DNA of 64,000 nt from Nepenthes gracilis (lineage: Eukaryota > Streptophyta > Magnoliopsida > Caryophyllales > Nepenthaceae). The translations under genes were made by a program, and so were the position numbers. The first letter of the stretch is position 1, and the number at the start of each line of letters is the position of its first letter. Below, piece after piece: positions 1-13,060 of the stretch. The notes below the pieces were generated by a model. That model was not told the origin of the DNA. It saw only the letters and a list, made by a program, of their open reading frames with translations, and made no database searches. The DNA is taken from the NCBI GenBank assembly GCA_033239525.1, contig BSYO01000005.1:24844519-24908518 (forward strand), in the 5' to 3' direction.

Positions 1-905
1 GTTTGAAGTCTTACAAAGTACAAGTTTTGGGAGTATCTTCCATTTTTCTTTCCTTAGTTTCTCTCCTTTGAAAGGCTTTTTCATTTGGAAGCTTCTGAGC
101 CCTTTTCTCTTCTTGTTTGTTCTCCTGGAAAAGAGGAAAAAGGGAGATCCCTTGAAAAGGGGTTTCGTTGGGTATTTATAGGAAAAATTATGCCATTGGA
201 GAGAGAACACGTGGCAGCTAGTGTGTGGCGGGAGGTCATCCACCCGCCTATAGGGTTGCTCTCGGCATGCCTTTACTGGCTTTGTTGGTGCGGCGTGTCG
301 AGGACACACTGTCACCCCAACCCCGTGGATGCGGCGCCTCTGCCGGGATACGGTGTGTCGGGCACCCGGCCACTACTACATCTGATGTATCGGGGAGCCG
401 TTTGGATTTTTCATGATGGTGCGTGCTTCTTGGTAATGGTGGAGTTGCTGAGTTGGTGCTCACGGCCGTGTATGATATAGTCCTCGTCCTTAAGTGACGT
501 GCTTTGTCCCTTTGTGAGTTCGCGGACTCGTTGAAGAAAGCAGCTCTCGGACGTTAACTGTCTTTCGGAGGATCTTTGGTCCTTCGTGGAGGGTCCTTGG
601 GTCTTTTCATGACTTCTCGGACTATTCTGAGACCTGATGGAACCTCTGAGATTCTCGGGCTTCTTCTCCTGGTCCTTGTACCTGAGGGCTAGGGTTCTCG
701 AACGTTTCTCAGGTGTCCTCGATGTCGTCACCTCCTTGTGGTGTCTTCGAGCCCCTGTTGATTAAAGGGACCTCTCGGACCTCTACTGTTTCTTTGGCTT
801 TTGGGACACTAGCCCACATTCTCAGGCTCGTTAAGTCGATGGGGTAAGGAGTTAAACAGCTTTTTGAGGCTCTTGGGTCATCCAGTCACTTGAGGTCCGA
901 ATCGT
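1..905. mobile_element. LTR-retrotransposon-derived fragment, cut by window edge
   Basis: This stretch is more GC-rich than the AT-rich DNA that follows and has no believable coding frame. Its first part (a 'gggtatttatagg' block near 165-185, then GC-rich text) and its second part (ctcgg-rich text at 490-870) each resemble separate blocks at 34430-34680 and 35005-35210. That is what two relics of one LTR family would look like. The left end lies outside the window, so no terminal dinucleotides or target duplication can be checked. The class is inferred from style and repetition only. Confidence 0.45.
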
Positions 906-1385
906 TTTTGAAACTTTTCATTTGTCTCTTCTTTTTTGGTGGCGTTTTATATTTTTATATTGGGGCTACAACATATTCATATTTAATTTTATTATAATAA
1001 TTAAATATATTATGATTGTCTTTAAATGCTTTCTAGAAAGCCAAAAAAAAAAAGTCAAATGGCTAATTTAATTATTATCTATCAAATATAGAACGAGAAA
1101 TAACAAGCATATCCAAATTTTTTTAACCTTTATTTTATTCTTAATTTTTATTGGCAAAAATTAATATTTTCAAAAAAGAGTTAAAGAAAGCATCGTAAAC
1201 GATAATAAATTTATTTGATGTTACGTGTATTCCTTTGCTTTCTTATTCTTGTTCAAATTTTATAAATTATGACATTTTAAAATAGCTGTTTTTGCTTTTT
1301 TCTTGAAATTCTCCGGGCCTTATTTTTTTAGTCTCACGTTTGTTTATCTTGCAGCCCTTTCGCCAACCAAACAGAGCACTAAGCA
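906..1385 (+). promoter_or_regulatory. Promoter and 5' leader of MATE copy 1
   Basis: This block is repeated almost unchanged upstream of copy 2 (about 23590-23988), copy 3 (about 36500-36859, diverged) and the gutted copy 4 (about 46130-46491), so it belongs to the duplicated gene unit. It holds an ACGTG core at 1223-1227 (the core of plant G-box/ABRE elements) and a TATA-like TATAAAT at 1261-1267, about 120 bp before the ATG. A pyrimidine-rich leader runs up to the start codon. The motif roles are inferred from position and from conservation between paralogues. Confidence 0.55.
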
Positions 1386-4300
1386 ATGGCGTTGGCATCT
1401 CAGCAGGATGAGCTTCGCCAACCCATATTGCCGCCGGCACAACCAACTCCGCCGCCAGAAACACCGGCGAACGGCGGTAACGTAAAGAGCTCGGAGCTTG
1501 AGAAAGTTCTGTCCGACACCCAGCTGCCGACCATCAATCGCCTGAGGTTGGCCACGTGGATTGAGCTCAAGCAGCTGTCCTATCTAGCTGCACCAGCTGT
1601 GCTGGTTTATCTCATCAACAACGCCATGGCCCTGTCTACGAGAATCTTCGCCGGTCAACTCGGAAATCTTGAGCTAGCTGCCGCTTCTCTCGGCAACAGC
1701 GGAATTCAGCTGTTTGCTTATGGCCTAATGGTACATCTCTCCGTTTCATTTTTCTTCTCTGTCTAGATAATCCGTTCAACCGAGCAAATTTACCATCTTC
1801 GAAATTTTTTATTTTTATTTTTTGCTTTGACAATGAGCTTTTTTATCGGAAAATTTCTACTATTAAACTAATTCATTTTCTTGGAAATTTTAATTTTGAA
1901 TTTTTCCACCCATCTACGGCTTCACTTTTGATAATTAGAAAAAAAAAAGGAATTAAAAGAGGTCCAACACATCAACAATAAATTGTAAATAAATTTTATG
2001 TGGGTGAGATGTTTATCATTTTCCCTTTCTTTTAGAAATAAATTTGACGGGGACCGTAGAAATGGACCGATCTAGAAAGCTTCGGTCCGCTGACCCAGAA
2101 GACAGTCAACTCTTCTATTGATCGAGAACAACGCTTTAGCAAGCCGGCAACGGTCCAAGCCATTTGCAGTCCAATCTGGGCGGCCCACAATACCATTTAT
2201 GTGCATTAAAGATCACTTGTCTTAACCGGTTAAAAAACGAATATTACCTCAGATCGCAATCTCTTTAGGAAAAACAACTCTAAACTCAGTGTATCTTTTG
2301 TAATAGTAAATCTAATATTTACCGCATCCCCAATCAAGGAAGGAATCCCCCTTCAACTAATTATAGTTGCCTTAAACAGCAGTCACAACTTTCATGCCTG
2401 CCCACTAGTTCTAAATAAGGTAGCTGGCAGCCAACCTTACTCTCCAAAGAAGGCTAAGTTGACCCAAAGGTTATAAAAAAATCCTTAAAATAGACTCAAA
2501 TAGTATCCTCACTTCAAGGCTTACATCTTCACCTACATCAATGCCACTAATAGCCCTCAAACACCACTTTCATAAGAGCTCTCAAGAGCCCACGCTTTGC
2601 CTGCAGAACCTTGTGAGAATCCCTTCCCAACTTTCACCTCCATGGCATCAAAGCCGCTCCCCGCTAACGCACCACTATTAAAGTAGCTCCACACCAAATG
2701 CAACCTCCGAGTTAAATTTAAAAAACCTATTCCTTGCATCATCATCTCACATACTTTTATTCCTGCATCTTTCATCTCCCGATGAAGACTATTGAAATGA
2801 ACGTCGGAATATAAATCGGGAAGTGAGTTTTACCAATCTTCTAATTTTTTATTTTTGAGTTGTGATGTGTGAAATATAAATCGAGGAGTACGGAGATCGG
2901 ACCTATTTTAATTAAAATCGAAAATAAGTGGCACCCTAATCCGTCAGTAATTTGAATCTAAGATGTGTCATAATTTTTCTCCTTTTTTTATTGCAAATGA
3001 AAATTTAAGTAAACCGACCCAAAATAATAGTAGTTTTCTAAAATCTCATCACCTTTCGGTAAAATTTCAAGAGCTTATAATTTCAATATAATACTTTAAA
3101 CTTGATAGTAGTGTCCTTTTGCCTGACACTGCAAATCATTCAATGCTCTATCATCTACCCAACATTTAAGATTTATCTACATTGGTGTCTCTAAAAATTC
3201 TTTTTTTTTTTTTTCTTTTATTGTCTTTTTTATTGGCAGTTGGGGATGGGAAGCGCAGTTGAGACACTATGCGGCCAAGCCTACGGAGCTCACAGATATG
3301 AGATGCTAGGCATATATCTCCAACGATCAACGGTCGTTCTCACGGCAACTGGGGTCCCGTTGACCGTCATCTACGTCCTATCGAAGCAGATGCTGATCTT
3401 AATCGGAGAATCGACGGTCCTCGCCTCCGCCACCGCATGGTACGTCTACGGCCTCATCCCGCAGATCTACGCCTACGCAGTCAATTTCCCCATCCAAAAA
3501 TTCCTCCAATCCCAGAGCATCGTACGGCCCAGCGCGTACATATCCGCGGCCACGCTGGTGATCCACCTCTTGCTGAGCTGGGTCGCTGTTTACAAATTGG
3601 GCCTGGGCCTACTCGGGGCCTCGTTGGTGCTGAGCCTGTCGTGGTGGATCATAGTGGCGGCCCAATTTGTTTATATCGTGAGAAGCGGCAAGTGTAAGCG
3701 GACTTGGACCGGGTTCAACCCGCTGGCTTTTTCCGGGATTTGGGAGTTTTTGAAATTATCGGCGGCGTCGGCGGTGATGCTGTGCCTTGAGACGTGGTAC
3801 TTTCAGGTGCTGGTGTTGATCGCCGGGCTTCTGAAGGACCCTGAGATTGCCCTTGATTCTCTTGCAGTTTGGTAAGTTTATTTTTAAAATATCAATTTTA
3901 TTGATAAAAAAATTAATATTAAATTTAACATATTTTACATTTTATAATAAGAAAAAAACTATCATATTAAAAAATTATTATTATTAATGAAAAAGATGAT
4001 GTGACACAGGTCCACTCAACACAAAAATAATAAATAAAAACATGCCACTCATTGATTCCAAATGATATATATATTTCAAAATTATAATAAATTTATATCA
4101 AACGTATATTTTTCTTATAGTAATACAAATATTATGATTACAAAAAAAATTATAAAATTTAAAATTGACATAAATTTTAAAATCATTAAAATGAGACTAT
4201 AGTAGGGGTGGTGATATGAATATGATAATAAATAATAAATTATACAGTTAAAATTTATAATAATTTCAAAATTTTATATATAGATAAAAATTAATAAATA

Positions 4301-4758
4301 AATCCATAAAAAAAAAAAGACAATTAGATGTTATATTATCTAAAAATATCTCAAAAATAATTAAAAAATATCTCTAAAATAATTTCATATAGAAGAGGAA
4401 CAAATCTTATTTTAAGGGATAGGATTTCATAAATACAACTATTATACTAAGAACTGTATTTGACGACTCATTAAAAAGAAGGTAGACTTTTTAAACTCAG
4501 ACTTTTTATATTATAATTTTCATAGATGATTAAAAATAAATAGTTTTTTTCAATATTACACAAAGCTATTATTTGCAATCAATTCAAATTGATAATCTAT
4601 AAATCATAATAAATAAATCTTATCATTATATTAACTAATTCAACGATATTAATTGAGCACAACTTACAACTTGATGCAGCATGGCTGTTAATGGTGTGTT
4701 TCTCATGGTTTCGATTGGCTTCAACGCAGCCGCAAGGTCAGTCTATTATTTTCAATTT

Positions 4759-4794
<36 letters not shown>

Positions 4795-6235
4795 ATTTAC
4801 TTTTAAAAATATAAAAATAAAAATGTTAGAATGCTTGTAATAAAGTGGTATTAAAAAGATACCCTTTTAACTGATATAATATTTTATCAATTGATCTATA
4901 TAATAAATTTTATATTATAATAAATAGATGAATAAATATTATATCATTTAATTATATCTATAAATAACTAATTGTGTCCCCAAAACACTAATGTTGTACC
5001 GAGCAGTTAAATGAAATTATTAGGTTTTGATTTAATGAGGAATTTTGCATTAATCTTAGTGTGAGGGTGAGCAATGAGCTTGGCTCAGGGAATCCAAAAT
5101 CAGCAGCGTTCGCAGTGGTGATGGTGACTTTGGTGTCCCTCATCATATCCATCCTAGAAGCGGCCGTAGTTCTCGCCCTCCGCCATGTCATAAGCTATGT
5201 ATTCACCAGCGGTGAAACTGTGGCCGATGCAGTCTCAGATCTCTGCCCATATTTGGCTGTCACTCTCATTCTTAATGGCGTTCAACCTGTCCTCTCCGGT
5301 ACATTCTTTTGGATTAATATCAATATTACAGCCTCGTACATAATGTTTCCATATTATATAGTATTTTTATTTTATGATTTAAATTTATATCAGAGCTTAT
5401 ATGATGATAATTTTTACCATCATGCCACTATTCCCTAGATGTCCAGATTCTCTTTTTTTTGTGGTTAAATTTAAACATGATCTTCTTTTCTATGCTCACG
5501 CAACTCTTTTTCTTTTTCTTTTGTTTTGTGTTTTTTTGGGTAAAAAGGAGTGGCAGTTGGGTGTGGATGGCAAGCGTTTGTAGCATATGTTAACGTGGGA
5601 TGCTATTACATTGTTGGAATTCCACTTGGTTGCCTTCTTGGCTTTAAGTTTAACCTTGGTGTTAAGGTAATCAACTGCTCCTTTTTTTCTCTACTCTCTA
5701 GCTAATTTCATCTTCCTTAATAACATATTTATATAACATACAAAAAATATATAATGGCAATAAATAATAATCAAATAACTGTCTATTTTGATGCCTATTT
5801 GTATCGTTATTTTCTTAATTATTGTAGAATAAGTCTGATAATTATATCCCAATCATAATTTATTCTTGGAGAGAGTTTGCATGTCTAAAATTTTGATGGA
5901 AGCTTTCGTAGTGAATAATAGGCTAAGAGGAGATTGAAAATTATTGATTATTTGGTGGTTTTGTTTCTAATTTTGTTTTAAAAAAAGTAGCCAAAATTAT
6001 AATTTATAACCTATATTTAAAATATTTTTGAGATTTGTTAAATAATATTTAGAATAAAAGTCATTAGAAAAGAACATGTAATGATTTACAGAGAATTTCA
6101 ACTTTAATAACAACTTTAACTTTAAAATTATTATTTATTAAGTTTTTTAAGAATGATTTTTAAAATAATATAAAACTACTACAAGTATCCTTCCTATTTA
6201 CTTCATATTTGGATGATTTGCTTTCTAAATATTCC

Positions 6236-6268
<33 letters not shown>

Positions 6269-8490
6269 CCCAAAAAAGAGAAATAGTTATCTTTCATAAA
6301 TTTGAGAAAACAGGAAATTAAAAAACTAAAAAATATAGATAAAATATGTTTTTAAGAATCAGTAACAACTATTTAGAAACTAATTATATTTTTAAATTCT
6401 TTCACTTTTTTTCCGTTTGCATGTGATTATCCTCAAGATACTTTTTATTGAGTTAGCGAGAGAAAGTAAAAAAATTTGACAGTCATAATAAGAGGATATT
6501 GTTGAGTCTAATAAAACTTTAAGCAGGCTTGAACTTATCGATCTGAGCAATAAGTAAAATTTATAGTCTAGATTGACAAAAGTATATTAGACGATAATCT
6601 GATTTGAGCATAGATAACTCCAAAAAAAAAAAACCTAATAAATAAGCTTTAACAATAGTCAGTGTGATTATCAACCAACTGTTAAATAACCATTAAAATA
6701 ATAAAATGTTAAAGGTTGATCAAGAAAGACAAGTTAAGAAGAGTTGACTTTTCATATTTAGTCAAAAATTTTATATCTTTAGACAATGACTCGTAAAAAA
6801 TATAAGTATATAAGATATGTATGATCTAGAAATTGGGGAATATTCTCCATGACCCATGATTATAAATTTGTATGATGATGGTCAACTTTAGGCAACTAAT
6901 TAGGATAGTAAGTAATTCTCATATAAGAATCGTGGATTGTAACCCATTTTTGAAAAAAACTATTTGGTACACTTATACAAGAGAACTACCATTAAACTCC
7001 ATGAAACTATTGCAAATTGCCCACAGTAATTGGCCTTAATATTATATAAATATCAAGCCACTTATCAATCTAGAAGTATCTTTTGTCAAATCTAAATTTT
7101 AGAATATTTAATCACTTGCTAATCTTTATTATCTTCAAGATTCGATATGAGGCCCATAACATTTAGTTTGCATTGGAGAGGTTTAGATCATAGCCTACAA
7201 AATAACTCCTACTCACAAAATATTGTCGAAGCCATTTTTTAACTATTTTTCTCTCTCTAATTCATTCATTAGGAATCTTTGTTGACTTGAATAATAAAAG
7301 ACAAATCGACAAGTTAGTCGTAATCCTTCAAATTCTTATCTCAGTTTATAGTATACAAGATTAAAATTGAAGGATTTAAAAACTAGCTCCAATAATTTTT
7401 ATATTTAAATTCAGATTCATAATAGACATCACATAGAAAATAAATTATAATAAGATGATTAAAAGATTAAAAAAAATATAAAAAAGATAGATGAATATAG
7501 ATATAATCTTATTATTTAACAATTTTAAAATATAAAAAATTTAAGAGGTGAGAAAATAAATGCTCTTTACTTTGTAATAATAATTTGATAATATCATCCT
7601 TTCAAATAGAAGAATAGAAGTAGAACACTGACCACTGACTTGCCACACAACTACGTCCATTAAAACTCTCTCTTATTGACTTCTCAAATTTTTAGTTTTA
7701 TTATCAACGAAATAATGAAGATTGTATTGATATAAAATAAAAAATAAAAATTAAGTTGTGATATAAAATAACGAAATAATGTAAAAATTTTTTACACTTG
7801 CAGGGAATTTGGTCCGGGATGATAGGAGGAACGATGATGCAGACTTTGATTTTAATTTGGGTGACAGTCCGAACTGATTGGAATATAGAGGTAAATAATC
7901 TAACTCCTTTTAAAAATTTATTAAACAGATTTGTAGAGTCGGATCATACTTATTTATTTTGATATCAATTTAAACAAAAAAATAATTATAATAAAATTTA
8001 TATCTCATTTAGTTGGGTAAATTATTTTTTGATTCCACTTGTTCTGACACAACATATTCCAATGGTGCAAATAATTTTAAATCACTTTGTCACACAAATC
8101 TAAGTTTTCTTAGGTCCATATCTTCTTTTAATAACAAATAATTAACGATTTTTTTAATAGATATTTTATTTAGCCTATATTTTTAAATATATAAACTACC
8201 TCCTTAAACGTTCTTTTTTCTTCTTATCTTATATAAATAAAATTTATAAAAATTTAAAAATATTATTATTCATTATCTGATATTTTGATGATACAAATTT
8301 CTCATTATACACATCATATGTGAGAATGGGTTAGAAAATAAAATCGATAATATCTGTAACGTGTGGCTTACATGCGGCTAATTCTATTCTAACTGTAACT
8401 CGTGAATTTCTTTGCAATTTGCAGGTGGAGAAGGCAAAGAAGCGTTTGGACAAATGGGAAGACAAGAAAGAACCGCTTTTGGATAGTTAG
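1386..8490 (+). CDS. DTX40: MATE (DETOXIFICATION) efflux transporter, DTX40-like, copy 1, intact, 7 exons
   Basis: Exons: 1386-1730, 3240-3871, 4680-4736, 5060-5298, 5548-5666, 7804-7890 and 8425-8490. All introns are GT-AG, and the joined frame is 1545 bp (514 residues). It is recognised as a plant MATE cation antiporter of the DTX40 group from [13 protein letters not shown] (exon 2 start), [15 protein letters not shown] (exon 3/4 junction) and the charged tail [16 protein letters not shown] proline-rich cytosolic N-terminus (about residues 1-55) precedes two MatE repeats (about 60-225 and 285-447) that should give 12 membrane helices. Family members export organic cations or flavonoid-type metabolites using an H+ gradient at the vacuole or plasma membrane; the substrate here is unknown. 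Exon 2 begins with TTG (Leu) directly after a phase-0 intron, so it is not a start. Intron 1 carries an LTR-like insertion and intron 3 a (CA)15 tract. No disabling change was seen. Confidence 0.92.
2045..2970. mobile_element. Solo-LTR-like insertion in intron 1 of copy 1
   Basis: A 926-bp block starts TGACGG, ends GTGTCA, and is flanked by AAATT on the left and TAATT on the right, a slightly mutated 5-bp target duplication. Copy 2 has the same block at 24645-25578. Copy 3 lacks it and shows what looks like an unoccupied site (GTAATT near 37496-37502). No coding capacity is seen. The solo-LTR reading rests on the TG...CA ends, the near-duplicated flanks and the empty site; the family was not identified. 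Confidence 0.6.
4760..4790. repeat. (CA)15 microsatellite in intron 3 of copy 1
   Basis: About 15 uninterrupted CA units sit in intron 3. At the same place copy 2 has a short TA run (28589-28598) and copy 3 has essentially no repeat, so the tract expanded after duplication. Confidence 0.9.
6236..6269. repeat. (TA)n(CA)n microsatellite in intron 5 of copy 1
   Basis: A TA run passes directly into a CA run. It lies in a stretch of about 290 bp of intron 5 that is present only in copy 1. Copies 2 and 3 have a short LTR-derived scrap there instead. Confidence 0.8.
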
Positions 8491-10133
8491 TTCACTATTT
8501 AATGGATATTAAATAATGAAATTTTAGACCCAAAATCTTTCATCAATTTATTCATTTCTGAATGACTTGTTTTTGCCTTTATTGCGGTAGAAAACTAATT
8601 GATTTTGGTGTTTCGCACGACGTAAAATGTAAAAAAATTAGTGTTAGGTTTTGGTCATTCTCTTGTGAATTTTAATAATAAATAGATAGTCATTAGAGAA
8701 TTATGTGAAATTCCTATAAGAATTGCGGTGTTCACACGCAACAAGCGCCCGGGGCCACCTTTGCCCAAGGTGTGCCTAAGAAGTGCTCAAGCACCAAATC
8801 TAGTGGCATAGTGCTTGAGGGGTGCCTAAGGTGCTGATTCCAGAAAAGACGTCCTTAAAAGTCAATTCTAGGGATACCCATGGCCGAGGTGAACCCAAGG
8901 TGCGCTCGTGCATGTTTCACAATATAAAATGCTACAGATACGTTTTAGGGTTATTTCAAAATTATTTTTCATAAAATGAGCACCACATAGAGATAGAGAA
9001 GAGAAGAAGAGAGAAGAGGAAGAATGTTCAACATTTAATTTAGATCCAATTTAAATTCTGTTATTCGCCAAGGTTGAATATATTATTTTAAAATAATTTT
9101 CTATAATGTATTTCGTTTGGTTACTCTTATCTCTTATTGTATTTCTCTTTGTAGGCTATTGAATGTGCTGAGAAAAATTATAATCAATTATTTTTCGCTC
9201 GAAATTGTAGTGAATAAATCTTGAAAGGGATTCTTGTAGTTATCACTTTTTATAATGGATTTGTTCGAAATTTAACCTATTATTTTTTTCTTGATTGAAA
9301 AAATTTTTTCACGTTAAGAACGTTATACATTCTTATATTTCTTATACTCATAAGTTTAATAACTGATAATTGATGACGGGTTTAGGATTTTATTTCGTTG
9401 TGCCTGATTGTGTATATTAGGGTCGAACCCCAATAATTAGAAGGTGGAAGATAATTTTTTGATTAAAAATTACTATAGTTGTATTGTAATTTTATAAAAA
9501 AATTAAAATGTGATATTTATTATATGATTTTTCATTTTTATATATTTTCTCGTCGAGTAGGCTAATTAATAAATTTACAGTATGATCATTGCTTTCTTTT
9601 AGCGTTAAGGTAGTAGTAAAGCGAAATTAGGGGCACTCTATTGTAATGATCCGATAGAGCGCCTTGGACCCTAAAAAATTCAAATGTTCAAAAAATTGAA
9701 TATATAAAGACTAAAAAGATATATAAATGGTTATAGTTATTTTTTTATCTTTTTCATGATATGTGCATTTTTATACTTTAATATTATAAAAATAAAAATA
9801 ACATTTACATATATTTTTTAAGTTTGTAAATATTAAACAAAGACAAAGGCCCTCCCCGGTCCATTGGGGTTTGATAGAGCAGATCTATATCTGCAGTAAA
9901 GCTCCTGTTATACTAAATATGTAATCATTCTTCACAAGAGTTATATCCTGTCCTCAGCTTGATGCACGCTTAATTTACATAGCTAACTTTAACATAAGAC
10001 CATAATATTGGATGTGTTTACATGCGTTTCATACAATCTGATACGTTCAAACATGTTGGGGTTCAATTGATGGGTTTAATTTCCCGTCCCTAACGTAACT
10101 AGCATAATGCCATCTAGTTTGATAGGATATTAA
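8491..10133. other. 3' flank of MATE copy 1, part of the duplicated unit
   Basis: No gene is seen. The sequence recurs downstream of copy 3 (43618-45099) and, in shorter form, copy 4 (51073-51800), so the duplicated unit reaches well beyond the stop codon. A GC-rich patch at 8730-8900 made of variations on gcgccc/gtgcctaag recurs at 43855-43990 and, in part, at 33740-33790. A well-conserved block near 9590-9670 matches 44680-44760. Confidence 0.6.
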
Positions 10134-13060
10134 TGTTGGGATTTGTAATGACCCAAACCCGAGTCCTCAAACCTAACCTGAATCATCCAAGCACAAACCT
10201 CAAATTATCCAAAATTATCAATTACACGTCATAAACTATAACGTTAATCAATTTAAATGAACTCAAAATCATTGCATCACTAACATTTATGATGCCATAA
10301 ATGAACATCATAATTGCATCATTAAATAAACATCCAGAATATTAATAATAAATTTCTTAAAATAGAAATAATATCGATATCCATGATGTCAAATCCTCAT
10401 AAATGTCTAAAAGTCAATGAATTAATAAATAATCTTGAATCTTTTATCATGGAAGTCTCAATTTTCAAAATCACATTTATCTAGATTTTACATGGCAATA
10501 CGTTATCTCTTCTGGCCTGATATCAACCTGTCTACTCTTGAAATTAATAAAATACAAGAGTGAGTTGAATATCCAGTAAGTAAATATAATCAACAATAGA
10601 TAAATACAAATAGGCATTTCGGATAATAACATCAATTGTATAAAATTAATAATAGCATATGATATATCAACCATAGTCCGACACTTAATAATATGTCGTG
10701 TCCTCGACCCGAAAGTCATATGACCGATTGGATATCAAGAATACAACGTGAATTCCATCAAATCCGATCATTAGTTCAATACGAAGTCACGACTATACGA
10801 AATAGCGATAATCTTTACAATCCGAGATAACAATAACCTTCATGAACCATATTCTACCATAGTGACCCAAAGGCAGCGTATTTACATCCCCAATGGTTGA
10901 GTAATATTACAATATTACCCAATATTTATGGTATCCCCACTGTTGCCTCCCGGGTTTCTAATTATCGTACGGATTAGGGAGCCTTCGGATTCCTCATCAT
11001 CTAAAGGCGATCACGAACGGGTCCGATCTCCGTCTATATTAACCTGGGACCTGCCCAATACAACTAACAAATAAGAGTTCAAAGGCCGACGAGGGCTGTC
11101 CCCCGCCGACACTCCGACGCTTAAGTCAAAAACCTTCCACAATAAACGGAGGAATATATACTTAAGATGCAAGAATTAGTGGAGTGTGAGAGGGATATAT
11201 TTGGAGGCTTGAACTCCCTGAACGTGCCCGCGGAGGATTGTTTATTAGTGCGCCCGCGGAGGGTGGCTTAGTATCGCGCTCAGCAGAGGAACGGCTTAGA
11301 AGGATCCCTCTTGGGGGTGCGCCCGCAGAGGACGACTTATCGGTGCGCCCGTGGAGGGCGGCTTGGTGATGTCCCCTCTTCGGGGTGCGCCCGCGGAGGG
11401 CGGAGCGGCATGTCCGTGGACCCCGATGGCACTCGGAGATTTGGCGAAGAAGGTTGGGGTGAATGTAGATCTTGTGCGGCATCCATCTGGGCAGCTAATG
11501 ACGGAAGAACCCATAAGGACCCGATGGCCTAAATGGGTGGCCTGATTACTGAAGCCACTGGACGGCTTCCTTTGGGGAAGCGCCGTATTGCTCTTCTGTT
11601 AAATGCCCTATTGCTGGGAGGCCTCTCGAGGGGCTTCAGTCATGTTCTACTTTGGAGGAATGGAAGGAATGGAACTCCGTCCAAGGGGCTTCCTCTAACA
11701 ATATCAATGGCACAGCTGGGCGATGCATTCTGATGACTCTACGGCGCTGGATCTGGCCGCAAGCTTTAGCAAGTCGCGGACGCCATCAGCAAGGGGTTGG
11801 GGGACTCCCCGCTAGCCAGAAATGACGGCCGGGCTCCATTCCAGGAGCCGTATACCTCTGTTTTACTAGAATTGGGATGAAGAAGCTGAGCAATAGATTC
11901 TAAGGACTCCTATTCCCTTCTCGGCCAGATCGTTCGTACACTACTGTTGCTGGTTATGCCTGCCGGTTGGTTCCGATTTTGAAGGGAATCGCTGGACGCT
12001 GCTGCCGGAAGAGCTTTGAGTCCGGTCTCACAAAGGATCTCGGCATCGCGCTCTGTTTCCCCGAAAAGTGAGCGGAGGAGTCGAGCGCCATCGCCCGAAG
12101 CGCCTGTGCTCCATTCGGGTTGAGAGTAGTAGAGACGTGTCGGTCGCCATTAACGGAGGGAGTCGTGGTGCTCTTATTCCGCCGGAGAGCTGTGAGCTGA
12201 GGCAGGAGAGCAAGGCGTCGCCTTCGGGGACTTTGAACTCTGTTTCGTGAGAGCCCTTTGGGCGCCATCGATGAAGGGTCTTGCGCCCCTCTCTCACCGA
12301 GGACAAGTGCCAAGAGAGAGAGGCCATGAGAGAGAGAGGTATGTGCTCTCCTTTCCGTTAGAAGTAGGGAGTAGAGGGTCGAGTTGTTTGCATGGCCAGT
12401 GTAGGGCGGAAAAATGTCTTGCCTAGGAAGGTTTTCTGTCCCCTGGGCTCTCTATCCTTTTTCCTCGCCTGTTGCCTCCCCTTTTATTGAGGGAGGAGGT
12501 AGAGATTCTCCCGCCAAGTAGATTGAAATTTTTTCCGTCAAGATAAACTCTTCCCGCCTAAACAAAACATTTCTCGCCTTGACGAAACTTATTGGACACA
12601 CTTCAGTTTTTGAGCCAGCCCGCGATACTGGACCAAACACTAGCCCCCCATGCTGAGTGGTTCAAAATTTCAACCCTCGGCATGTGACGATGGGTCGTCA
12701 TTGTGCAGGTCGTTACGTGTATTTCTTTTCCAAACAGCTTTTGAATTGCCGTTTTGCTCGGCACACTCGGTGTAGTGGCAGCTTTTGTAGGGAATTGTAA
12801 TGTCTAGATGGCGGGTAAGGAAAGTAGGTCTTTTGTAAGGAGGACCTTCCTTGGCTTGGGGACAAAAGATAGAGAACTTCGCCACTGTGGATGGATAGCC
12901 TCTGCCAGGATGGAGGGCTGAGAATCTCGACGGTGGAGAGAGGAGGACGGAGGACTTCCTGGTAGGACAGAGGGATGAGAACCTCCGTGCTGAGAATCGG
13001 AGGTTGCGCCTCATTACTGAGGAGTAGAGGCTGCGCCTTGACGCGGAAGAAACAGGAGGG
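10134..13060. mobile_element. LTR-retrotransposon-derived nest, non-coding
   Basis: Homology to the 3' flank of the other copies stops at about 10134, where TGTTGGG begins. The stretch around 11060-11160 (an 'aggtc' block followed by 'ctccgacgctcaa') recurs in related form at 20290-20370 and 27120-27180, and the block 10940-10990 recurs in reverse orientation in intron 5 of copies 2 and 3. From about 11160 the sequence is GC-rich with open frames on both strands, none of which resembles a protein family. I read it as one or more LTRs and internal debris. Exact ends are not resolved. Confidence 0.5.

Noticed and set aside
85..731. Open frames at the left edge on both strands
   Set aside because: They lie inside an LTR-like fragment and resemble no protein.
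11162..12640. Several open frames of 60-119 codons on both strands in GC-rich DNA
   Set aside because: Overlapping frames on both strands, low-complexity text and no family resemblance; typical of GC-rich LTR sequence.
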